A stretch of DNA of 13,796 nucleotides from JBEKDJ01 sp050014415 (GTDB lineage Bacteria; Desulfobacterota; BSN033; UBA1163), in NCBI GenBank assembly GCA_050014415.1, contig JBEKDJ010000110.1, forward strand, positions 1 to 13,796, written 5' to 3'. Positions 1-7,066 of this stretch are shown piece after piece (position 1 is the stretch's first letter; each line of letters starts with the position of its first letter). The position numbers and the translations under genes were made by a program. The notes beneath the pieces were generated by a model that worked only from the letters and a program-made list of their open reading frames with translations, was not told the DNA's origin and searched no databases.

Positions 1-52
1 CGATCAAGAAAAAAGTCCCGGCAGTCACGGACTGTATGAAAAGGAGATAACC

Positions 53-2332
53 ATGCAAACACAAATCAGCCTAAAAACATTTCTTGAAGATTACGGTGAG
101 TCATTGGCGGAAAAAGTCACCCAGGAATTAAGAGTGATTCACGATCCCGCAAGAGACACGGAAGAGCAGATGGATCAACAGATGGACAAGCTGAAGAAGA
201 ATCCCTTTCCTGCTCAACGGGAGATCATTAAGGCCGTCGTCAAATCCTTTAGATCCGGCAACAAGGCAGTCTATATGGCCTGCGAAATGGGCACAGGGAA
301 GACGCTCCAAGCAATAGCTGCAGCATCCCTGCTCAAAGCAAACCCCAAAGTGCTCGTCATCTGCCCACCCCACCTTGTAAGAAAATGGATCCAGGAAATT
401 AAGGAAGCTATGCCCTGGGCAAGAAGCATAAACCTTAATGGTGAGACCTGTTTCCAGACCCTCCAGACTCTGAGAAACAGGTTAAAGCCCACCTGCCCAG
501 AATTCTATGTGATTGGCAAGGAAAAGGCCAAACTCAGTTATCAATGGAGGCCCGCGGTCATTAAGAGAAAGACGGGAAACTTTTGCCCAAAATGCGGACA
601 ACTCCTTCTTGACCAGGATGGGACACCCCTGCCAGTATTCGAGACCAACACCCAGGGAAAGCTCAAAAAGAAATACAGCTGTCAAAATCCCATTGCCAAA
701 TGGAAATGGTCAAAAGACTATGAAGAATGGAGACTCAAAAAGGAGATATGCGGGGAGCAACTCTGGCAGCCTGATCTCACAAAACAGGGCTACCTGAAAC
801 CTATGCCCGCGCAATACATCAAGAGCAAGCTCAAGAATGTTTTTGACCTCCTCATTGCTGACGAATGTCACCAGTACAAGAACCAAACCGGCCAGGGATG
901 GGCTTTCGCAGCCCTAACAAACACCTGCAAGTACACCCTCTGTTTGACAGGGACCTTTGCAGGAGGATATGCCCAAGATCTCTATTATTTGCTTTATCGG
1001 ACCCATCCAAAACTCATGGTCGAGGATGGGAATCCATGGGGAAATCCCATGCGGTTCATGGAAAAATACGGGATCCTTGAAAGAATCACAACCGTTTCCG
1101 AGGAAGATGGCCTCACAACAAAGGCCAAGAAGAGAACCGTCGTCAAAGCAAAACCCGGGATCAGTCCCCTCCTCTTGGGAAAGACCCTACTGCCAAACTC
1201 CGTGTTCCTTAGACTGTCAGACTGTGTTGAAAATCTTGTCCCCTATGAAGAGGAAGTCTATGAAATCGAGATGAGGCCGGAACAGGCAGAACACTACCAG
1301 GAATTCGAAGACAAAATGAGAAAAGCATTAAAGGAGGCCCTTGCCCAAAGAGACCAATCCCTGCTCGGAGCCTACCTAAATGCCCTTCTGAGCTACCCCG
1401 AGAGGATCTACAGAGGCATTAAGGTCCTTCACCCTCACACCAAGGAGCTTGTAGCTATAGGACCACCAGTTCAAGGCGTCATGCCAAAAGAACAAGAACT
1501 TTTGGACATTATCGAAAAAGAACTCAGCCAGAGGAGGAAGGTACTTGTTTATATCCAGAACTCCAACACCACTGACATCAGCCCAAGACTAACAGAACTG
1601 ATGGAACAGAAAGGTTACAGAATAAAGGTCTTAAGAGCCGGAGATAGCGAAGGACGGGATGAAAAGATCAAGAAATGGGTTAAGGAAGGGCTTGACATCC
1701 TTATCTGTAATCCTAAACTCGTTGAAGTGGGGCTCGACCTCCTCTTTGCAGTGACCGTAATTTTTTATCAGTCTGGGTATAGCACCTACACGCTGAGACA
1801 GGCATCGAGGAGGTCCTGGAGAATTTCTCAAACCCAGCCGGTAAAGGTGTATTTCCTCACCTACGCCGATACCATGCAGACCCGGGCCATGAAGCTCATC
1901 GCAGACAAACTGACCTGCTCCCTGGCACTGGAAGGAGAATTGACGGACAAGGGGCTTGCTGCCCTTTCAGAAACTTCAGACTCTATTACCAAAGAATTAG
2001 CGAAGATGCTTGTAGAAAAGTCTCAGGATAACCGGAGCCTCAAAGACCTTTGGGCCTCCTATCGCAAGAAAGAGGTTCAGTTAGAGTGTCAGATAACAGA
2101 GGTGAAACCTCTGGAAGTGAAACAGGAAGAGGTATTAGCTCCGGAAGAAAATATTGAAAAGGTGACAACGGAGGCAGAACAGATCGGAAGCAAGGTCGTT
2201 AAAGTCCAGTTTATTGAATTCGTTGGTAAGAGAAAGAAGAAAGTGACTCACATCGAAGTAACCCAAGCAGAACTTAAGGATTTACTGAAAAACCCTGGGA
2301 AAAACGTGGTCGCACAATTGTCGATGTTCTAA
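53..2332 (+). CDS. SNF2-like superfamily 2 helicase with zinc-ribbon insertion
   Basis: A 759-residue protein, probably an ATP-dependent DNA translocase or helicase of the SNF2-like branch of superfamily 2. Visible motifs are Walker A GTGKT at residues 80-84, a DEAH-box variant DECH at 270-273, and a motif VI-like QASRRSWRISQ at 583-593, whose R-x3-R-x2-Q spacing recalls the SNF2 RxxRxGQ motif. Between motifs I and II lie four cysteines (C178, C181, C210, C233), fitting a zinc-ribbon insertion. The last 70 or so residues are Lys/Glu-rich and not recognised. The start is set by AAGGAG at 41-46, six bases before the ATG. The frame stays open to the left edge of the window, so a longer N-terminus cannot be excluded. 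Such helicases are common in integrative elements. A role in element replication, DNA processing or defence is possible, and no partner gene settles it. Confidence 0.85.
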   Translation: MQTQISLKTFLEDYGESLAEKVTQELRVIHDPARDTEEQMDQQMDKLKKNPFPAQREIIKAVVKSFRSGNKAVYMACEMGTGKTLQAIAAASLLKANPKVLVICPPHLVRKWIQEIKEAMPWARSINLNGETCFQTLQTLRNRLKPTCPEFYVIGKEKAKLSYQWRPAVIKRKTGNFCPKCGQLLLDQDGTPLPVFETNTQGKLKKKYSCQNPIAKWKWSKDYEEWRLKKEICGEQLWQPDLTKQGYLKPMPAQYIKSKLKNVFDLLIADECHQYKNQTGQGWAFAALTNTCKYTLCLTGTFAGGYAQDLYYLLYRTHPKLMVEDGNPWGNPMRFMEKYGILERITTVSEEDGLTTKAKKRTVVKAKPGISPLLLGKTLLPNSVFLRLSDCVENLVPYEEEVYEIEMRPEQAEHYQEFEDKMRKALKEALAQRDQSLLGAYLNALLSYPERIYRGIKVLHPHTKELVAIGPPVQGVMPKEQELLDIIEKELSQRRKVLVYIQNSNTTDISPRLTELMEQKGYRIKVLRAGDSEGRDEKIKKWVKEGLDILICNPKLVEVGLDLLFAVTVIFYQSGYSTYTLRQASRRSWRISQTQPVKVYFLTYADTMQTRAMKLIADKLTCSLALEGELTDKGLAALSETSDSITKELAKMLVEKSQDNRSLKDLWASYRKKEVQLECQITEVKPLEVKQEEVLAPEENIEKVTTEAEQIGSKVVKVQFIEFVGKRKKKVTHIEVTQAELKDLLKNPGKNVVAQLSMF

Positions 2333-2337
2333 CAGGC

Positions 2338-2363
2338 GGGGAGGCTCTGAATAGGGCTTCCCC
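2338..2363 (+). terminator. Hairpin terminator after the helicase gene
   Basis: An 11-bp stem (2338-2348 with 2353-2363, two G-T wobbles) encloses a GAAT tetraloop and starts 6 bases after the helicase stop codon. It is followed by C's and then a T-rich stretch (about 2367-2390) rather than a clean T run. It sits between convergent genes and could act on both strands. It is likely an intrinsic or partly Rho-assisted terminator. Confidence 0.6.
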
Positions 2364-2386
2364 CCCTACTCATTATTTTCTTTGAT

Positions 2387-2403
2387 CTTTGGGCACCCCA
2401 AAG
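2387..2403. terminator. Short hairpin between convergent genes
   Basis: A perfect 7-bp inverted repeat, CTTTGGG and CCCAAAG, with a 3-base loop, lies 13 bases beyond the stop codon of the minus-strand membrane protein. No T run follows on either strand, so its role as a terminator is uncertain. It may protect a 3' end or work together with the hairpin at 2338-2363. Confidence 0.35.
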
Positions 2404-2415
2404 CAGTATCTTCAT

Positions 2416-3684
2416 TCATCCCTTTTCGTCCTTCATCTCTTGCTTGAAGGCCTTTAATTCTCTTTTGGTCAATTTTATTAACCTATTTTCCATATCATTC
2501 ATTTCTTTGAAGATATTCATTGCTCCTTCTTCACACTGTATCGCCTTCAAAAGCCAATCTCTCGCTTGAGCAGGCTGGTTGGACTTAAGGCATTCAACTG
2601 CCGAAGAAACAGAGTAACGGAAATCATTATCGTATCTGGAGAGCACAGACTCTAATCGTCGAAGCTTTTCCTCAGAAATTATCTTGTTTTTCTCGATCAG
2701 GATTTCTTGCTTGATGATGTCCCTCTCTTTTTCTGGAACCTTATCCCACCTGGCACGAAGATCTCTAAAAGACCGCAAGTCGAAATCTTCAATTTTCTGG
2801 CCCAAGTCCTTGAGATAAGCAAATTGTTTGAGAATTAGATTTTCCTTCGGAGCTATCTGATTCAATCTTTCAGCAATAAGATTTCTGCCTTTGTCCGTGC
2901 TGCCATATTCATCGATGATCCTGATGATCTGTCGCAGGCGGCCCACGATATCCCCGCTCTCTTTTATCCCTTCCTTGGTAACCCGTTTAAGGTCCCTCTT
3001 AATGGAAGAGATCTCCCGCTTTTCGCCACTGACGTTCTTTTGAATATTCGTGTCGTGAGAATTTCTGGAGTGTTCTAATGTCAGTCCCAAAGACTTCATG
3101 TTCCTGCCTGACCAAAGGGAACTGATGATTTTCCAAATGGAAATCAGGACAGCCACCATTAAACCAAGATCGAGCCAAGCAAACCAAGAATTCGCCTCCA
3201 ACGATTGAAAGAATTCGGGGAGAGTGGCTCGGATCAGAAAATAAGTAATAGCAAAAGCAAAGGATCCCGCCCCTGTATTGCCCGCTCCGATAGCCTTAAC
3301 GAGATAGAAAATAACCATTCCTACCACGAGGATTAACATCCCGGCGGCAATCGGTCCAAAAGACTTTATACTGAAACCCACCCTGTATTCCAACAAAGAC
3401 AGCGATAAAGCCAATACCAAGCCAATGACCACCGACAAGACTTTCCCTTCCCTACCTCCAAATCTCCGTCCAAGGGTAATCTTGCCAACAGAAACGAAAA
3501 GATTGAGAAAGATGAAAAAGTCGACCCAATAATGGTACGCGTTGTAAAAACTGCTGATGTCTAAATCCTGAAGAGGATGGAACAAATCATTTAAGGAACC
3601 ACTTGAACCATAAGCAGAAGCTGGGATCATGAGAAGAACCAACATAACTGCAGCAGAGAACAAAAACCGAGTTTCCGAAGTCAT
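2416..3684 (-). CDS. Polytopic membrane protein with signal peptide and helical cytoplasmic tail
   Basis: A 422-residue protein that I do not recognise. Residues 1-25 look like a signal peptide (basic R6, hydrophobic core 8-21, Ala-Ser-Ala cleavage box at 22-24). About five hydrophobic segments follow, near 52-68, 82-99, 110-131, 140-155 and 167-190. Residues 200-422 are highly charged and predicted by eye to be almost all helical, probably a soluble coiled-coil domain. In a mobile element with a HerA-like ATPase, a multi-pass protein with a helical tail could be a channel component of a DNA transfer apparatus, but that is inference only. The start at 3684 is chosen because the signal peptide needs the basic N-terminus. 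Its AGGGG ribosome site is only one base from the ATG and lies in a hairpin. The gene is convergent with the helicase and appears monocistronic. Confidence 0.72.
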   Translation of the reverse strand: MTSETRFLFSAAVMLVLLMIPASAYGSSGSLNDLFHPLQDLDISSFYNAYHYWVDFFIFLNLFVSVGKITLGRRFGGREGKVLSVVIGLVLALSLSLLEYRVGFSIKSFGPIAAGMLILVVGMVIFYLVKAIGAGNTGAGSFAFAITYFLIRATLPEFFQSLEANSWFAWLDLGLMVAVLISIWKIISSLWSGRNMKSLGLTLEHSRNSHDTNIQKNVSGEKREISSIKRDLKRVTKEGIKESGDIVGRLRQIIRIIDEYGSTDKGRNLIAERLNQIAPKENLILKQFAYLKDLGQKIEDFDLRSFRDLRARWDKVPEKERDIIKQEILIEKNKIISEEKLRRLESVLSRYDNDFRYSVSSAVECLKSNQPAQARDWLLKAIQCEEGAMNIFKEMNDMENRLIKLTKRELKAFKQEMKDEKG

Positions 3685-3701
3685 ACCCCTTAAATCAGGG
3701 G
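3685..3701 (-). promoter_or_regulatory. Hairpin covering the ribosome binding site of the membrane protein gene
   Basis: On the minus strand CCCCT and AGGGG form a 5-bp stem with a 6-base loop. The 3' arm is the only Shine-Dalgarno-like sequence, one base before the ATG at 3684. Folding would hide it, which suggests low or regulated translation. Confidence 0.4.
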
Positions 3702-3715
3702 CCTGAGTTTAAAAA

Positions 3716-3733
3716 GGTTTTGATTTCAAAACC
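3716..3733. promoter_or_regulatory. Operator-like 18-bp palindrome upstream of the membrane protein gene
   Basis: The sequence GGTTTTGATTTCAAAACC has perfect 8-bp arms around a TT centre, 32 bases upstream of the membrane protein start codon. Its size and symmetry fit a dimeric repressor site. The cognate protein is unknown, and no convincing -35/-10 pair for the minus-strand gene is visible around it. Confidence 0.4.
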
Positions 3734-3950
3734 CTTCCAGTTCTCCATTAGCATCCGGAAAGCTCTCAGCAGGTGTTAAAGTCTTGGGCGATCTTAAACA
3801 AAGGATAAACCCGCCTCAATCATATGAACAAATCGGGGGTGATAACCGTGCAACTTATTGAAACCATTATAGGTGCAAGGGTGATTTTAACATGAGCCCT
3901 ATGTTAGAGTTTTACAGTTTTTCTAAATCGGTCGATATTCTTGTAAAGAA

Positions 3951-4018
3951 GGTCTTGTGAGTTCGACTCAACCTGAAGAAGACACATCTGGATATTGGGA
4001 GAGGTGAAACACAAGACC
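3951..4018. repeat. 9-bp perfect inverted repeat with a 50-base loop
   Basis: GGTCTTGTG at 3951-3959 is matched exactly by CACAAGACC at 4010-4018. It could close a structured RNA or be a protein-binding pair. The role is unknown. It lies about 60 bases upstream of the M48 peptidase promoter. Confidence 0.35.
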
Positions 4019-4074
4019 AAAGACAAAATTGATGGGAGTTGTTATCCCATGGTTCTTTCCTCTCCTGTTTTGAC

Positions 4075-4103
4075 TTGACTCAACAACCTTTTCTGTCTAA
4101 TAA
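4075..4103 (+). promoter_or_regulatory. Sigma70-like promoter for the M48 peptidase gene
   Basis: TTGACT at 4075-4080, a 17-base spacer, then TAATAA at 4098-4103. This is a near-consensus housekeeping promoter. Transcription would start near 4110, leaving a leader of about 175 bases before the ATG at 4287. Confidence 0.6.
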
Positions 4104-4174
4104 TTCCTGTTGTTCGATGGGAAAAATCCTGCTGGCAACCCTTTTACGGAGAGAAGCACAACGGAACTCCATAC

Positions 4175-4218
4175 CTGGTCTTCTATTTATTTAACTAGGT
4201 TCCAGACCAGAATGTCTG
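4175..4218 (+). promoter_or_regulatory. Two mutually exclusive stems in the M48 peptidase leader
   Basis: CTGGTCT (4175-4181) can pair with AGACCAG (4204-4210). CAGAC (4203-4207) can instead pair with GTCTG (4214-4218). The two pairings share bases 4204-4207, so they exclude each other. Switch-like behaviour is possible, but both stems are short and could arise by chance. Confidence 0.25.
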
Positions 4219-4286
4219 ATCAACGGCATGCCTTCCAGTCTCAACAAAATTGGTAGAAGGTTCTCTTTTAGCTCTGGAGTAGGGAA

Positions 4287-6371
4287 ATGAAGTTCATGGG
4301 TGCTGATATTAGGATTACTGATATCCCTAAAGAAACAGTGGTGAAGCTGGTTAAAGAATTCATAGGTTCGAACCAGCTGCGTATAATAGAGGAAGACGAA
4401 ATTAATGCAAATATAACCCACATTAGGGTTTTTAATCGAACCGATTCGTATTTCAAGCTCTGGTGGAAAGGGACTCCTCAGGTCATAGATTGGACGATTC
4501 TCGAGTTGGAGGACCAAAGGACAAGAATCGAGACTCGTTTCGGGGCTCATGCGAAATACCGATTGTGGTTTTGGAGTATTTGCGTTGCCCTAGCAACCTT
4601 ATTCTCTATTCGATATGAAATATATACTCGCCTGCTTACGGTTAACACTTCAGAACAATTGCTAAGAACTATGTCTCAAGGAGTGTCAAACAATTTTATT
4701 ATAATCCTGCTTTTAGTTGCAATGTTAGTACTCTTGGTTAGATATGGCACGACTAGTACTGACCTCTTTTCAAGACAACTCTGGAAGAGTCTTCACGCTG
4801 GTACGCCCGATTCAGAAATGATAGTGCAGAATAATTACAGCTCCCCGCAGCCGATCGAAATCCTTATTTTTGTTTTGGCGGGACTTGTGGCTTTTCTGGC
4901 TAAATATGGGCACATGAAAATGTCTATATCACGTTTCACAATAAGTGCGGCAGTATTGTTTTTGACCATCTTGACCTTTCTTCTATTAGCATACTTTGCT
5001 CTAAGAAATAGTGATTTTAGTAACCGACTTATATTTATTCTTATCAGTCTCGGGCTAACCATATCACTAATGCTGTTCTACAGTCTTCCATATATCAGCC
5101 CATTAGGAAGATCATATAATCGGTATGTGGAGTTTGCAGAGATACAGCCTAAAGATAACTCCGAGGGTAATCTGAAAAGTAACGTTAATGTTAATAATGT
5201 TAAGAATGCGATTCGAGGCTTTCTCTTTTTTTTATCTACTGGTACCTGGATGATGATTCTTCCTGCGGCTGTTGGCTTAGGTTTAACGGCACGAGCAGCG
5301 ACGGAAGTCAAAAGGTGGAAAGAGGATTTCTTCTATAGGCGAAAGTGGACCTCACTGCAGAGAGGAATAGTTGGTTTAAAAGGTTTCAAGAAACGATTCT
5401 CTCATATTGTATTCTTCTTTTGGATAGTTACATCCGCCACTCTCTATGTGATGATATATACGGTCTTATCCATCTCTGAGTTTTGTATTCTCAATAAGAG
5501 CTTCTTGTTCCATATGAATATAAGCGAAAGGTACTTCAATGAAACGAAGGCAGTTGTCGGTGTTGTCTTGACACCACTAACGAGTCGGCCTGTTGCTGAT
5601 TTCTTGGCCCGGGTGATCCTTTTCGCGTATTGCGTGCCTTTACTTTGGTTGTTATATAGGGTACTAAATAAGAGAATAAAGGGTTACTTTAGAAACCTTA
5701 AGGAGAGAAAGCAATTCATATTACACGAGATGGATGACCATCTTAACCTTTATAAGATTGCCAGGGAAATCGCAGAAGATTGCGGTGTGGCAACACCGGA
5801 CATTGTCGTAACGCCATCAAAGATACCTATAATGCGCGCCGAGTACATTGGGTTTCCTCACTTTCATTCCTACGTGCTCCTCAGTGAAGGATGCTTGAAC
5901 CGTAAAAAGGAGGAGCTTATAGGATTGCTGGCCCATGAGATTTATCACATCAAGCGGCATAACTTTAAATGGTATGCTCTGAACCTACTTTCAGACTATA
6001 CGGTTTTTGGGAGTGGGTTCTTGGCAGCGACAATTAATTCGCACCAGCTTGAACTCGATGCGGACCGTTATGCAACTGAGTGGGTTAAGGAAAGAGGGGC
6101 AGTTTCGGACTATATTAATGGGCTGCAGATTATGTACGTTGGAGGTTCAGTTAACAGGGACGGGACAGGATTGAGTCTGACGGGCAGCCATCATGGAAAT
6201 GCGGATGAAGGAGAGAAGAAACAGGAATCTGTTCTGAGAAGGCTGAAAGGAAACATGGGCACGGTATTTGAACTCTATTTTGGAGAAACAATCCTAAGCT
6301 ACATCCATCCGTCCCTTGAGGAGAGAATAGAAAAGATAAGGGCCATAGGAGAAAGTAGTGATTTGGAGTAA
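4287..6371 (+). CDS. Membrane-embedded M48-type zinc metallopeptidase
   Basis: A 694-residue protein. The C-terminal third carries a zincin motif HEIYH at residues 550-554 and a downstream LELDAD, with E589 and D593 matching the ExxxD third-ligand motif of peptidase family M48 (HtpX, Oma1, Ste24). Before it lie roughly eight hydrophobic segments (near 92-114, 135-153, 190-206, 213-234, 242-264, 312-335, 375-398, 432-455) and a soluble N-terminal domain of about 90 residues that I do not recognise. HtpX is usually about 290 residues, so this is a much larger architecture. It should cleave membrane or membrane-proximal substrates with its active site facing the cytoplasm. GGAG at 4276-4279, seven bases before the ATG, supports the start. 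By eye the gene is more AT-rich than the helicase gene. It converges on the anti-sigma gene with a 23-base gap, which suggests a shared system. Confidence 0.8.
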   Translation: MKFMGADIRITDIPKETVVKLVKEFIGSNQLRIIEEDEINANITHIRVFNRTDSYFKLWWKGTPQVIDWTILELEDQRTRIETRFGAHAKYRLWFWSICVALATLFSIRYEIYTRLLTVNTSEQLLRTMSQGVSNNFIIILLLVAMLVLLVRYGTTSTDLFSRQLWKSLHAGTPDSEMIVQNNYSSPQPIEILIFVLAGLVAFLAKYGHMKMSISRFTISAAVLFLTILTFLLLAYFALRNSDFSNRLIFILISLGLTISLMLFYSLPYISPLGRSYNRYVEFAEIQPKDNSEGNLKSNVNVNNVKNAIRGFLFFLSTGTWMMILPAAVGLGLTARAATEVKRWKEDFFYRRKWTSLQRGIVGLKGFKKRFSHIVFFFWIVTSATLYVMIYTVLSISEFCILNKSFLFHMNISERYFNETKAVVGVVLTPLTSRPVADFLARVILFAYCVPLLWLLYRVLNKRIKGYFRNLKERKQFILHEMDDHLNLYKIAREIAEDCGVATPDIVVTPSKIPIMRAEYIGFPHFHSYVLLSEGCLNRKKEELIGLLAHEIYHIKRHNFKWYALNLLSDYTVFGSGFLAATINSHQLELDADRYATEWVKERGAVSDYINGLQIMYVGGSVNRDGTGLSLTGSHHGNADEGEKKQESVLRRLKGNMGTVFELYFGETILSYIHPSLEERIEKIRAIGESSDLE

Positions 6372-6394
6372 GGAGTGACATTCCTCGAAACGCA

Positions 6395-7066
6395 CTAGGC
6401 TCCAAGAATGAACTCGATGGCTTTGTCAATCAATTCGGGCGAGCATCCAGTAGCACGACCAATTTCGGTGACTGCTTCCTTGAACTTCTCATCAGGGAGC
6501 GCCTCTATATTTTCATTTTTGATTTGGTTAAAGAGTATTATGACCTTAGGGGTCTTGAGTTGGGAGGCTTCTTCGCCAACAATTCCAAGGGCTCCGGAAA
6601 CCGCTTGTTGTGTCAAGTCTTTTGGCGTTATGTCCTTGAATATGCCCCAGGCCAAGTCGAATAGTTTAAGTTCCGAAGGGTAAGATTTCTGTATAAAATC
6701 ATGAGCCAAGCGTTTGGCACTTATTTTTTTGTCAATGGCAATCAATTCATCTGCTGGTTCACCATCATGCAAAAGAGGGAGTTGGGATGACTCAGGCTCA
6801 GCCACGGATGGTCCTCCCAGTTCTCTTAGTACCTGATGTTGCTCCTTTTTGATTTCTTCCAAAATGTCTTGGAAAGCTTCTTCGGTGAAGTGGGTCTGGA
6901 TTAGATTTTCAACTCGTTTCAGCTTTTTCTGCTTCTCAATTTGTTGAGCTTTCTCCCAACAGTATTCGCATTCCAGGAGGTGGATCTCCACTTGCTCGTC
7001 TTCAATATACTTTCGGGAAGCATAATCCGCTACCCTGCTACCAATTTCTTCGTTAGTGCATTTCAT
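6395..7066 (-). CDS. Soluble zinc-finger anti-sigma factor
   Basis: A 223-residue protein with an N-terminal zinc anti-sigma signature, H29-x3-C33-x2-C36, preceded by C3. The motif is typical of factors that hold an ECF sigma factor inactive. No membrane segment is visible, so it should be cytoplasmic, like RsrA rather than RseA. Residues about 40-105 are a charged linker, and 106-223 form a predicted helical domain that I do not recognise and that is not part of a minimal anti-sigma factor. The start at 7066 is preferred over an in-frame ATG 12 codons upstream because GGGAGG lies just before it and because it overlaps the sigma gene stop as ATGA, a mark of translational coupling. The helical C-terminal domain may receive the inducing signal. 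The gene is convergent with the M48 peptidase gene. Confidence 0.75.
   Translation of the reverse strand: MKCTNEEIGSRVADYASRKYIEDEQVEIHLLECEYCWEKAQQIEKQKKLKRVENLIQTHFTEEAFQDILEEIKKEQHQVLRELGGPSVAEPESSQLPLLHDGEPADELIAIDKKISAKRLAHDFIQKSYPSELKLFDLAWGIFKDITPKDLTQQAVSGALGIVGEEASQLKTPKVIILFNQIKNENIEALPDEKFKEAVTEIGRATGCSPELIDKAIEFILGA

Larger units (their letters stand above)
3734..4286. other. Gene-poor intergenic region with inverted repeats and micro-ORFs
   Basis: About 550 bases without a convincing gene. It holds two very short plus-strand reading frames joined by an ATGA overlap (3824-3895, 23 codons plus stop, and 3892-3960, 22 codons plus stop), a further 25-codon frame at 4117-4194 lacking a ribosome site, a 9-bp inverted repeat at 3951-3959 and 4010-4018, and a smaller one at 4032-4037 and 4045-4050. 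The right part is the promoter and leader of the M48 peptidase gene. None of the tiny peptides is recognisable, and they may be chance or gene remnants. Confidence 0.45.

Noticed and set aside
1..52. Tail of an upstream gene (a basic 12-codon frame ending at base 39)
   Set aside because: Too short to support; the helicase frame is also open to the edge, so neither can be assigned.
3824..4194. Micro-ORFs as real genes
   Set aside because: Only 22-25 codons, no recognisable peptide and weak or no ribosome sites. Kept as an observation, not called as CDS.
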